This document shows positions 25,124 through 33,385 of a DNA stretch of 64,000 nucleotides, piece after piece. Below the pieces are notes generated by a model. That model did no database searches. It was not told the DNA's origin and was given only the letters and a program-made list of their open reading frames with translations. The stretch's first letter is position 1, and each line of letters begins with the position of its first letter. Made by a program: the position numbers and the translations under genes. The DNA comes from Hymenobacter fodinae (GTDB lineage Bacteria > Bacteroidota > Bacteroidia > Cytophagales > Hymenobacteraceae). The stretch covers positions 620,001-684,000 of the forward strand of contig NZ_SRLA01000001.1 in assembly GCF_004745825.1 (NCBI RefSeq), written 5' to 3'.

Positions 25124-25981
25124 ATGCAACTCGGCAAACTCACGCTCCAGAACCCTGTGTGCCTCGCGGCCGCGCCCTGGCAGCTAGATGGAACGGGCTA
25201 CGAGCGGCTGGGGGCGATTTTCACCCGCACCGTAACTATGGAGCCTAAGCCCGGGCTCTACGAAGAAGGCATTTGGCAAGTGGCCGACCAAACCCTGCTA
25301 AACGCCACCAACATGCGCACTGAAAGTGCCGAGATTCTGGTGCAGGAACATTTGCCCAATCTGCGGCGCTACGGTGTGCCGGTTTTCGTGAGCATCACGG
25401 CTCCCGGTATTCCCGGCTTCCGCAAGATTGCGCGCTTCCTGGCCCGCGAAGCCGCTGGCCTGATTGCCGGTGTAGAAGTATACATGGCCCAGCCCGACAC
25501 CGAGAAAGGGGAGGACCTCAACGCCAAGTTTGTGCGCGAAGCCACCCAGGCCGTGCGCAACGAGTTAGGTTCCGAGGCCGCCGTAATTGTGAAGCTACCA
25601 CCGTGGCCGGAGCACATCCGAGGCCTAGCCCTTGGGGCTCAGGCTGGCGGAGCTGATGCGCTAGCCGCAACCAACCTACTAAAAGGCTTACACCTGCCCG
25701 ACGACGCTACCGCTACGCCCTTAGCCGGTGGCCTATCAGGAGAGGCGTTGCGGCCAGTAGCGTTGCGCTGCGTGTGGGAGCTAGCCCACGATGAGCGCGT
25801 AACCCTGCCTATCTTCGGAACGGGCGGTATATTTACTGCTAGTCACGTTACGGATTACTTACGCTGCGGTGCTGCTGCCGTGCAAGTAGCCAGCGGCGAG
25901 TGGCTGGAACCTGGCCTAGCCGCCAGGCTTTCCGCCGAGTGCGGGCACCTAATGCCGGAGTCGTCGCAAGCCCGGCCTTAA
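25124..25981 (+). CDS. Dihydroorotate dehydrogenase-like FMN protein lacking the catalytic Cys motif
   Basis: The 285-residue protein has the fold signatures of class 1 dihydroorotate dehydrogenases: an N-terminal LGKLTLQNPVCLAAAPWQLD, VIVKLPPW, GGADALAATN, GGLSGEALRPVALRCVWE and the phosphate-binding LPIFGTGGIFTASHVTDYL with GAAAVQVASG. Where true enzymes carry NxSCPN with the catalytic Cys (or Ser), this one reads GVEVYMAQPDTEKGEDL, so the base is absent. It is followed 79 bases later by pyrF, so a link to pyrimidine synthesis is plausible, but it may be a paralogue with another redox role. Confidence 0.7.
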   Translation: MQLGKLTLQNPVCLAAAPWQLDGTGYERLGAIFTRTVTMEPKPGLYEEGIWQVADQTLLNATNMRTESAEILVQEHLPNLRRYGVPVFVSITAPGIPGFRKIARFLAREAAGLIAGVEVYMAQPDTEKGEDLNAKFVREATQAVRNELGSEAAVIVKLPPWPEHIRGLALGAQAGGADALAATNLLKGLHLPDDATATPLAGGLSGEALRPVALRCVWELAHDERVTLPIFGTGGIFTASHVTDYLRCGAAAVQVASGEWLEPGLAARLSAECGHLMPESSQARP

Positions 25982-26060
25982 GCTCACGTATAGAACTAAC
26001 GCTTTACAAGAACCCTGTTTCTCCAACCGCAAGCCGCGAGGGTTGCGCTACTTCCCACCT

Positions 26061-26822
26061 ATGGAAAAGCTACTTCAACGCGTTCAGTACGCCAACACCC
26101 TGCTCTGCGTAGGCCTCGACCCCGTGGGTGATGATGCGCAGGTTATGCGCCGCTTGGCTGAAGTTATTGACCAAACCAGCCAGTACGCCGCCGCTTTTAA
26201 GCCTAATCTGGCCTTTTTCCTGAGCCGGGAGAATGGTGTGAAGCTGCTGCGCGAGACGGTGCAGCGCATTCCCGAAAGCATTCCGGTGATTCTCGATGGC
26301 AAGTTCGGTGACATTGCCAACACCGCCGACCACTACGCCCGCTTCTCTTACGATGTAATCGGAGCCGATGGGGTAACGGTAAACCCCTACATGGGCGACG
26401 ACGCCATTGTACCCTTCGCCCGCCCCGGTAAGATGGTGTTCGTGCTGGCTAAAACCAGCAACAAGCCCATGCATTCTCTGCAAGACGTGGCTCTGACCCG
26501 CGGTGGTACCCTCTCTGAGTGCGCGGCCAGCGTAGCCCGCAAACTCGATGAGCAGCACGGTGGCATAGGCCTAGTGGTAGGTGCCACCAACGCCGAAGCC
26601 GTGGCCCGCATGCGCAGCCTCACGCCAGAACAGTGGTTCTTGGTACCCGGCGTGGGTGCCCAGGGTGGTGACCTGCAGGCCACGTTGAAAGCTGGCCTGC
26701 GGTCAGATGGCTCCGGTCTTCTCATCAATACGTCGCGAGCTTTGTGGCAGGCGTCTGATGCCGGTGCCGCCGCTCGGGAGCTAGTAGAGCAGATCAACCA
26801 GTTCCGTCCGGTAGTAGCCTAA
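26061..26822 (+). CDS. pyrF: Orotidine-5'-phosphate decarboxylase
   Basis: It decarboxylates OMP to UMP, the last step of de novo pyrimidine synthesis. ATG 26061 is used in place of TTG 26043, giving MEKLLQRVQYANTLLCVGLD. The catalytic Lys-Asp array is in ILDGKFGDIANTADHYAR. VTVNPYMGDDAIVPF places it in OMPDC subfamily 2. FLVPGVGAQGGD and LLINTSRAL form the phosphate-binding end. The length of 253 residues is normal for that subfamily. It lies in the same-direction run from 25124 to 38576; the next small gene starts four bases after its stop. Confidence 0.95.
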   Translation: MEKLLQRVQYANTLLCVGLDPVGDDAQVMRRLAEVIDQTSQYAAAFKPNLAFFLSRENGVKLLRETVQRIPESIPVILDGKFGDIANTADHYARFSYDVIGADGVTVNPYMGDDAIVPFARPGKMVFVLAKTSNKPMHSLQDVALTRGGTLSECAASVARKLDEQHGGIGLVVGATNAEAVARMRSLTPEQWFLVPGVGAQGGDLQATLKAGLRSDGSGLLINTSRALWQASDAGAAARELVEQINQFRPVVA

Positions 26823-26826
26823 TCAT

Positions 26827-27066
26827 ATGCAGTTCAATTTAGGCGACATTGTGGTGTTGGATGATGAGCCCTGTGTAGTGGTGGGGCTGAGTGGTCAACT
26901 CCTCGGTGACGAAGAAGTACCGGAAGAACACATTGCAGTGTGGTTCGGGGGTAACAATCCCAAACGATGGGACTCAGGATATGAGCAGGTAAAAGGCAGA
27001 ATTGAAGTTTGGACTATACCTGCAGCATACTTTAATCTCGGTCCAACGCCCATCGTCAGTCATTAA
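26827..27066 (+). CDS. Hypothetical 79-residue protein between pyrF and pyrE
   Basis: The protein MQFNLGDIVVLDDEPCVVVG... continues with an acidic stretch (GDEEVPEEHIAVWFGGN) and ends in FNLGPTPIVSH. It starts four bases after pyrF and 86 bases before pyrE, so co-transcription is likely. The start resembles short SH3-like barrels in which GDIVVLDDEPCVVVG opens the fold. No catalytic motif is visible and I recognise no family. It is probably real because of its tight coupling and its normal composition. Confidence 0.6.
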   Translation: MQFNLGDIVVLDDEPCVVVGLSGQLLGDEEVPEEHIAVWFGGNNPKRWDSGYEQVKGRIEVWTIPAAYFNLGPTPIVSH

Positions 27067-27152
27067 TCGGATTCTCCTGTTGACTGAGAACAGCTACAGG
27101 AGTTGAATTGCATTTACATACCCGCATCTATAACAGACCACGCAATACGGTA

Positions 27153-27773
27153 ATGTCGATTTCTTCCCCCCAAACCACCTTCACCTCCGAAACCCTGGAA
27201 CAACAGCTGCTCCAGGAAGATGCGCTGCTACGCGGACACTTCCGCCTTTCCTCGGGCCTGCATTCTGACACGTATGTACAATGCGCCCGGTTTCTACGCC
27301 GGCCCGACCTAGCAGCACCCGCCGCGGCCGAGCTGGCCCGGCAGATTCAGGAAGCAGGGTTGCAGCCTGATGTGGTAGTAGGCCCGGCCATGGGTGGCGT
27401 GGTGATTGGGTATGAATTGGCCCGGCAGTTGGGTGTTCCCGGCATCTTTACCGAGCGGGATGACAGTGGCCAGATGACGCTGCGGCGGGGCTTTACTATT
27501 GAGCCCGGCCAAAAAATTGTCATTGCCGAAGATGTGGTGACTACCGGCAAGAGCACCAATGAGGTAGCGCGGGTGTTGGAAGGCTTAGGCGCAAAAGTTT
27601 TGGCCGTAGCGAGTTTAATTGACCGCACGGGTGGGAAAGCTGAGCTAACTTTTCCGAACTTTGCCCTGCTGCCGGTAACGGCGGCCACCTACGCACCCGA
27701 TGATTGCCCGCTTTGCCGGGCAGGTATTCCGGTGGTGAAACCCGGCAGTCGGCCGGAAAAAGCGTTTTCTTAA
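27153..27773 (+). CDS. pyrE: Orotate phosphoribosyltransferase
   Basis: It joins orotate to PRPP to make OMP, one step before PyrF. ATG 27153 (MSISSPQTTF...) is preferred to TTG 27108. Visible features are FRLSSGLHSDTYVQCARF near the N-terminus, VVVGPAMGGVVIGYELARQL, the flexible-loop lysine region TERDDSGQMTLRRGF, and the PRPP-binding motif IVIAEDVVTTGKSTNE. A C-terminal DDCPLCRAGIP occurs in many OPRTs of this type. The length of 206 residues is normal. Confidence 0.95.
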   Translation: MSISSPQTTFTSETLEQQLLQEDALLRGHFRLSSGLHSDTYVQCARFLRRPDLAAPAAAELARQIQEAGLQPDVVVGPAMGGVVIGYELARQLGVPGIFTERDDSGQMTLRRGFTIEPGQKIVIAEDVVTTGKSTNEVARVLEGLGAKVLAVASLIDRTGGKAELTFPNFALLPVTAATYAPDDCPLCRAGIPVVKPGSRPEKAFS

Positions 27774-27899
27774 ACCTACTCAGCCAGCAAACGGCTGCTG
27801 AGCAAGGCATTTTCGGCGTACCCTGCGCGGGTATGCTTCCTCACGCGGGCACCTTCGCCTAAGCGTGGGAAACCCGAAAAATAGATAACCATTCTCCTT

Positions 27900-30800
27900 T
27901 TGGACTCTACCCAAAGAACCATACAGCTTCTGCTCAAGCCCGGCCAACATGACGGCGAGGGCCAACGTGTAGCCGAAGCTGCCCAACGTCACCTAGGCCT
28001 CTCTACTGGCCGGGTGCAAAGCACCGCCCTCTACACGGTGCGCTACCCCGTGAGCGACGAGCAACTGCGCGACTTCGCCACCCACTGCCTCCAAGACCCG
28101 GTGCTGAACGACGTGGCCCTCGACGAGTTCCGCCACGGCGCCGAATTCAAAAGCTACATCCTGGTTGCTAAGCTGCCCGGCGTAACCGACGACGAAGGCA
28201 TATCGGCGCAGAACGCCCTTGGCGACTTCCTGAACCAGCCGCTGGACACCCATACTCAGCATATCTTCAGCAAACGGCTCTACTTCCTGGAGCACGAACT
28301 GCCGGAGAGTAGTCTGCGCCGCCTGGCCGAAGAACTGCTCGGCAACAAAATGATTAACCGCTTCGAGGTCGGCCCCATAGCCCAGATTCGCGACTATACG
28401 CCGCGGCCGGGTGGTGGGGCCGAATCTATTACGAACACGGTGCCGCTGGTTGGCCTTTCCGATGAGGAGCTAGTGAAGCTGTCGAAAGACAACCTCTACG
28501 CCCTGAACCTGGAGGAAATGCGCGCCGTGCGCGACCATTATACCAGCATTGCTGAGGAACGTCAGGCCGCTGGCCTGCCCCAGGACCCCACCGACTGTGA
28601 GCTGGAAATCATAGCCCAGACTTGGTCGGAGCACTGCAAGCATAAAGAGTTTTCGGCCGTTATCAAGTACAAAGATGCTGACACCGGCGAGGAGTTCGAA
28701 GTGGATTCCTTGTTCAAGACTTACATTAAGAACGCTACCTCCGAGGTAGACCGCCAGCTCCGCGCCAACGGCAACGACTGGCTGATCAAGGTATTCAGCG
28801 ACAACGCCGGCGCCGTGCGCATCAACCCCGAGTCGTTGTTCGTGTGGAAGGTGGAAACTCACAATTCTCCTTCGGCCATTGACCCTTACGGTGGAGCTAT
28901 TACCGGCATCCTAGGCAACAACCGCGACCCGCTGGCTACTGGCATCGGGGGCGCGCGGCTGCTGTTCAACACCAACGTGCTCTGCTTCGGCAACCCCGAA
29001 TTCAACGGCACCCTGCTGAGCAACCAGCTGCACCCACGGCGCATTTTCGAGGGCGTGCGCAAGGGCATTGAGGACGGCGGCAACAAGTCGGGTGTACCGA
29101 CGGTGAACGGGGCCATTGTGTTCGATGACCGGTACGCGGGTAAGCCGCTGGTGTACTGCGGCACCGGCGCCGTGATGCCCATGCAACTCGCCGGCCTTGA
29201 CTCGTGGGAGAAGAAGATTGACGCCCAGGACCGCATCATTATGGCCGGTGGCCGGGTGGGCAAAGACGGTATCCACGGCGCTACCTTCTCCAGCATCGAG
29301 CTGGACGAAACCTCGCCCGCCACGGCCGTGCAAATTGGCTCGCCGATTACGCAGAAGCTCGCCATGGATTTCCTGATCCTGGCTACCCGCCGCGGCCTCA
29401 TCAAGTGCAGCACCGATAATGGCGCGGGCGGCTTGTCCTCGTCCATTGGAGAGTTGGCTACTATCAGCGGCGGTGCCGTGGTGGAGCTGGAGAAAGTACC
29501 CTTGAAATACCCTGGCCTACGTCCTTGGGAAATCTTCGTGTCGGAGTCGCAGGAGCGGTTCTCGCTGGCCGTGGAGCCCGCGAAGATGACCGAGTTGATG
29601 TCCCTAGGCCAGGAAATGGAAGTGGAGCTGACCGATATCGGCTACTTCACTTCGGATGGCAGTCTTGATGTACGCTTCGACGGTGAGTCGGTAGCCCGCA
29701 TCGATATGGAGTTCCTACACAATGGCGTGCCGCGCAAAGTGCTGGAAGCCGAGTGGACCAAACCCACGGCTCAAGAACCCGCGCTGCCCGCTGACCTCGA
29801 CTATACCGACGTGCTGAGCCGCTTGCTGGGCTCGCTCAACATCTGCTCCCGCGAATCGGTGATTCGGCAGTACGACCACGAAGTGAAGGGCCGCACCATC
29901 ATCAAGCCGCTTATGGGCGCTACCGGCCAAGCCCCGCAGGATGCCGCGGTGGTGCGCTTCAACTTTGAGAGCTGGGAGGGGGTAGCCGTGAGCAACGGTA
30001 TCCTGCCTCGCTTCGGCGACCTGGACGCCTACCACATGTCGGCTGGTGCATTTGACGAGGCCGTGCGCCAGATTGTAGCGGTAGGAGGGAAGCTGCCTAA
30101 CCTGAGCTACGGCGACGGCAACTTCTGGTCCGTGAACGACAACTTCTGCGTACCCGACTCGGTGTATGACCCCGCCACCAACCCCGATGGCAAGCACAAG
30201 CTGGCCAAGCTGGTGCGCATGTGCCAGGCCCTGCGCGACGCCACGGCGGCCTACTGCATCCCGCTCACGAGCGGCAAGGATTCCATGAAGAACGACTTCA
30301 AGGCTGACGGCGTGAAGATTTCTGTGCCCCCTACGGTCCTGTATTCGATGACTGCCAAAATCGAAGACGTCCGCCGCACCATCACCTCCGACTTCAAGCA
30401 AGCCGACGACGTGGTGTACCTGTTGGGCGAAACCTACGACGAGCTGGGCGGCTCAGAGTTCTACCAGCTCTTTGGCGAGCTAGGCGCCAACGTGCCCAAG
30501 GTTCGGTTCGAAGAAGCTAAAGCCCTCTACACGCTGATGGGCGAGGCCAACGAGAAAGGCCTCATCCAATCTTGCCACGACCTGTCGGATGGTGGCCTGG
30601 CCGTTGGCTTGGCGGAAGCCACGTTTGGTCACGGTTTTGGCGCCGACGTAGAGCTGCCCGCTACTGGCCTAGGCCTGTCGGCGCAGTTGTTCTCGGAGTC
30701 GCACTCCCGTTTCGTGGCCACGGTGGCTCCGGAAGATGTGGTGGCCTTCGAGCAGCACTTCGGTGCCCGCGCTACCCGTCTCGGCGTGGTAACACAGGAC

Positions 30801-30929
30801 AGCCAGCTCACGGTGCGCCACGGCGGCCAGACGGCCATTTCAGCCAGCACGGCGGCCCTGCGCCACGAATGGACGAATGGCCCAGTAAACAGAATTATCG
30901 GCTTCGGCCAGCAGGAGGTAGCACACTAG
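27900..30929 (+). CDS. purL: Phosphoribosylformylglycinamidine synthase, large (synthase) subunit
   Basis: It converts FGAR to FGAM with ATP and ammonia in purine synthesis. The frame is closed by TAG at 27882, and the only usual start codon is TTG 27900, so it begins at TTG. The N-terminal part (VRYPVSDEQLRDFATHCLQ) is the PurS-like/linker region. Then come LEIIAQTWSEHCKHKEF, VETHNSPSAIDPYGGA and TGILGNNRDPLATG of the first AIR-synthase-like half. TSGKDSMKNDF and LIQSCHDLSDGGLAVGLAEA mark the second half. At 1009 residues it is long-type PurL without the glutaminase domain, which is supplied by the next gene, four bases away. Confidence 0.93.
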   Translation: MDSTQRTIQLLLKPGQHDGEGQRVAEAAQRHLGLSTGRVQSTALYTVRYPVSDEQLRDFATHCLQDPVLNDVALDEFRHGAEFKSYILVAKLPGVTDDEGISAQNALGDFLNQPLDTHTQHIFSKRLYFLEHELPESSLRRLAEELLGNKMINRFEVGPIAQIRDYTPRPGGGAESITNTVPLVGLSDEELVKLSKDNLYALNLEEMRAVRDHYTSIAEERQAAGLPQDPTDCELEIIAQTWSEHCKHKEFSAVIKYKDADTGEEFEVDSLFKTYIKNATSEVDRQLRANGNDWLIKVFSDNAGAVRINPESLFVWKVETHNSPSAIDPYGGAITGILGNNRDPLATGIGGARLLFNTNVLCFGNPEFNGTLLSNQLHPRRIFEGVRKGIEDGGNKSGVPTVNGAIVFDDRYAGKPLVYCGTGAVMPMQLAGLDSWEKKIDAQDRIIMAGGRVGKDGIHGATFSSIELDETSPATAVQIGSPITQKLAMDFLILATRRGLIKCSTDNGAGGLSSSIGELATISGGAVVELEKVPLKYPGLRPWEIFVSESQERFSLAVEPAKMTELMSLGQEMEVELTDIGYFTSDGSLDVRFDGESVARIDMEFLHNGVPRKVLEAEWTKPTAQEPALPADLDYTDVLSRLLGSLNICSRESVIRQYDHEVKGRTIIKPLMGATGQAPQDAAVVRFNFESWEGVAVSNGILPRFGDLDAYHMSAGAFDEAVRQIVAVGGKLPNLSYGDGNFWSVNDNFCVPDSVYDPATNPDGKHKLAKLVRMCQALRDATAAYCIPLTSGKDSMKNDFKADGVKISVPPTVLYSMTAKIEDVRRTITSDFKQADDVVYLLGETYDELGGSEFYQLFGELGANVPKVRFEEAKALYTLMGEANEKGLIQSCHDLSDGGLAVGLAEATFGHGFGADVELPATGLGLSAQLFSESHSRFVATVAPEDVVAFEQHFGARATRLGVVTQDSQLTVRHGGQTAISASTAALRHEWTNGPVNRIIGFGQQEVAH

Positions 30930-30933
30930 TACA

Positions 30934-31968
30934 ATGGAAGAACAACCCAAACTGCCGGACCTGAACACGCCTCCGCGCCCGCAGCACGACCATACCGCTC
31001 CCATCACCGATGCGGACGGCAGCCTGCAGGTGCTCGGCTTCAAAAGCGTAGATGCCGGGCATGAATCTACGGAGCCCCTAGGCCACTCCGCCGGGGGAAC
31101 CACTGCCAAGCAGCCGGTTCGTGCCCTCATCCTGACGGGCTTTGGTATCAATTGCGAAGAAGAGTTTGCCGCCGCCTACAAGCTAGCTGGCGCCGAGCCG
31201 ACCATCGTGCACCTGAACCAGGTGTTGCACGGCCACATCAGCATCCACGACTACGACATCCTGAACTTCCCCGGCGGCTTCAGCTTCGGCGACGACCTGG
31301 GCTCCGGGGTAGTGCTGGCGAACAAGCTGCGCTACCGCAAGAATGCGGAGGGCCGTACCCTACTCGACGACATCAAGCAGTTCATTGCCAACGGCAAGTT
31401 CGTGATGGGCATCTGCAACGGCTTCCAGGTGCTGGTGAAGCTAGGCCTGCTCCCTAACCTGAGCGGCAACGTGACGCCGGAAGTAACCCTGACGCACAAC
31501 GCCTCGGGTCGTTACGAAGACCGGTGGGTACGCCTGAAAGTCAATCCCAAGTCGAACTCTCCCTTCCTGAAAGGCATCGATAGCATGGAAGTGCCCGTGC
31601 GCCACGGCGAAGGTCGCCTGATCATCAAGGGCGAAGAAACCCTGGCTGAGATTGAAACCCGCGCCCTGAACTGCCTGGCATACACGGATTTTGATGGCTC
31701 GCCCACCGACGTGTACCCGCACAACCCCAACGGCGCCGACCTGAACTGCGCCGGCCTGACTGATACCACCGGCCAGGTATTCGGGCTGATGCCGCACCCC
31801 GAGGCCTTCCTCTCGCTTTATAACCACCCCGACTGGGCCCGGCGCAAGCGCCAGAACCCCGGCCTGAGTGAGGAAGGCGACGGCCTACGCCTGTTCCGCA
31901 ACATTGTAGAGCACGTGCAAGGCCAAACCGCCGCTGTTCCCCAAGAAGCCAGCCAGTTTTCATCCTAG
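30934..31968 (+). CDS. purQ: Phosphoribosylformylglycinamidine synthase, glutaminase subunit
   Basis: A class I glutamine amidotransferase that feeds ammonia to PurL. The nucleophile Cys is in FVMGICNGFQVLVKLG and the His/Glu pair in GLMPHPEAFLS. Also present are ALILTGFGINCEEEFAAAYK and LNFPGGFSFGDDLGSG. The 344 residues exceed the usual 220-290 because of an N-terminal extension of about 65 polar, Pro/Gly-rich residues before ALILTGFG, which looks disordered. Its start lies four bases after purL, so translational coupling is likely. Confidence 0.93.
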   Translation: MEEQPKLPDLNTPPRPQHDHTAPITDADGSLQVLGFKSVDAGHESTEPLGHSAGGTTAKQPVRALILTGFGINCEEEFAAAYKLAGAEPTIVHLNQVLHGHISIHDYDILNFPGGFSFGDDLGSGVVLANKLRYRKNAEGRTLLDDIKQFIANGKFVMGICNGFQVLVKLGLLPNLSGNVTPEVTLTHNASGRYEDRWVRLKVNPKSNSPFLKGIDSMEVPVRHGEGRLIIKGEETLAEIETRALNCLAYTDFDGSPTDVYPHNPNGADLNCAGLTDTTGQVFGLMPHPEAFLSLYNHPDWARRKRQNPGLSEEGDGLRLFRNIVEHVQGQTAAVPQEASQFSS

Positions 31969-32014
31969 ACACCTCCGCCATCTACTGGCCTAGCGCCAGC
32001 GGTTACCTCGTCGT

Positions 32015-32947
32015 ATGAACACCCTCAACCACTTCGATACCCCTCAGCTCGAACTCCTGCACCGCGGCAAAGTCCGCGACTCGTACCGCGCTCCTTCCGG
32101 CGAACGGCTCATCGTGGTAACCGACCGGCTGTCGGCCTTCGACTCGGTGCTGGAAACGCCGGTGGCCCACAAAGGGGCGGTGCTGAACGGGCTGGCTGCT
32201 TTCTGGTTCGACAAAACCCAGCACATCATCCCGAACCACGTGATTTCGCTGCTCGACCCGAATGTGACGCTGGCCAAGGAGGCCGAGCCGATTCGGGTGG
32301 AGATGGTGGTGCGCAACTACCTCACGGGCTCCATGTGGCGCGGCTACCAAAGCGGCCAGCGCACCTTCTCGGGCGTGACGGTGCCGGACGGCCTGACTAA
32401 GCACCAGAAGTTCCCCGAGCCCATCGTGACGCCTACCACCAAAGAGGAATCGGACCGCGAGATTACGCCCGAAAACCTGGTGTCGGAAGGCTGGGTGTCG
32501 GCGGAGCTGTACGAGAAGATGCGGGTGAAGTCCTTGGAGCTGTTCAACTTTGCTTCGCAGTGGATGGCGGAGCGCGGCATCATCCTGGTGGACACTAAGT
32601 ATGAGTTTGGCCTGCTGGATGGGGAGCTGATTCTGATTGACGAAATCCACACGCCCGATTCCTCGCGGTTCTGGAGCGCCGAGGATTACGCCAAGAACCT
32701 CGAGGGCGTGGAGCAGATCGACAAGGAGTACGTTCGCCAGTGGCTGATTGCTAACAAGCAGAACGGCCAGTACCCTCGCGCCCTTACCCCCGAAGTTTCC
32801 GCCGAAGCCACCCGCCGCTACCTCGATATTTACGAGCGAATCACGGGTGCCCCGCTGCCTGCTGCCAACGACACTGCTACCGGCGGTGACGTACAGGCCC
32901 GCCTTATAGGCAACTTGGTGCAGGCTGGCATTATGCAAAAGGCCTGA
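32015..32947 (+). CDS. purC: Phosphoribosylaminoimidazole-succinocarboxamide synthase
   Basis: It condenses CAIR with aspartate to SAICAR using ATP. The N-terminal ATP-binding motif is LLHRGKVRDSYRAPSGERLI. SAFDSVLETPVAHKGAVLN, RVEMVVRNYLTGSMWRGYQSG and ILVDTKYEFGLLDGELILID are all diagnostic. The length of 310 residues fits the longer, fungal/Bacteroidota-like form. It starts 46 bases after purQ and is followed 26 bases later by an NTF2-like gene in the same run. Confidence 0.95.
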   Translation: MNTLNHFDTPQLELLHRGKVRDSYRAPSGERLIVVTDRLSAFDSVLETPVAHKGAVLNGLAAFWFDKTQHIIPNHVISLLDPNVTLAKEAEPIRVEMVVRNYLTGSMWRGYQSGQRTFSGVTVPDGLTKHQKFPEPIVTPTTKEESDREITPENLVSEGWVSAELYEKMRVKSLELFNFASQWMAERGIILVDTKYEFGLLDGELILIDEIHTPDSSRFWSAEDYAKNLEGVEQIDKEYVRQWLIANKQNGQYPRALTPEVSAEATRRYLDIYERITGAPLPAANDTATGGDVQARLIGNLVQAGIMQKA

Positions 32948-32973
32948 GCTATAGGCACTGTAAGACAAAGCCA

Positions 32974-33357
32974 ATGGACGTCGCGAAACAGAAACAACTC
33001 GTGCAAGACTACATCGAAGCGTATAACCGCCTTGATGTAGACGGCATGCTGCGCCATCTGCACGAGGAAGTAGTCTTCCGCAACGTTTCCAACGGCGAAG
33101 TTAACCTGACCTTGACAGGTAAGGAAGCCTTCCGCCAGCAGGCTCAGCAAGCGTTGCAGTACTTCACCCAGCGTGAGCAGCGCGTCACCGAATGGCAAGT
33201 AGCCGACAGCCGCGTGGAAGTTCTTCTGGACTATACCGCCGTTGCCGCTATGGACTTTCCTAATGGTCTGAAAGCCGGCGACACACTACAACTGCAGGGC
33301 AAGTCCGTTTTTCAGTTTGCTGATGGGCTGATTATTTCCATCGATGACATCAGCTAG
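32974..33357 (+). CDS. NTF2/SnoaL-like protein embedded in the purine operon
   Basis: The 127-residue protein starts LVQDYIEAYNRLDVDGMLRH followed by LHEEVVFRNV, the typical opening helix and first strand of SnoaL/NTF2-like folds. It continues with LTGKEAFRQQAQQALQYF and ends KSVFQFADGLIISIDDIS. Such folds bind or isomerise small molecules, but many members have no known role. It sits 26 bases after purC and 28 bases before purD, so it should be co-transcribed with purine genes. No link to purine chemistry is established. Confidence 0.85.
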   Translation: MDVAKQKQLVQDYIEAYNRLDVDGMLRHLHEEVVFRNVSNGEVNLTLTGKEAFRQQAQQALQYFTQREQRVTEWQVADSRVEVLLDYTAVAAMDFPNGLKAGDTLQLQGKSVFQFADGLIISIDDIS

Positions 33358-33385
33358 ACGCATCGTAGCCTAACTACCTATTCCT

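Noticed and set aside
29715..30401. Minus-strand 228-residue ORF in purL
   Set aside because: It is antisense to a strongly conserved purL region.
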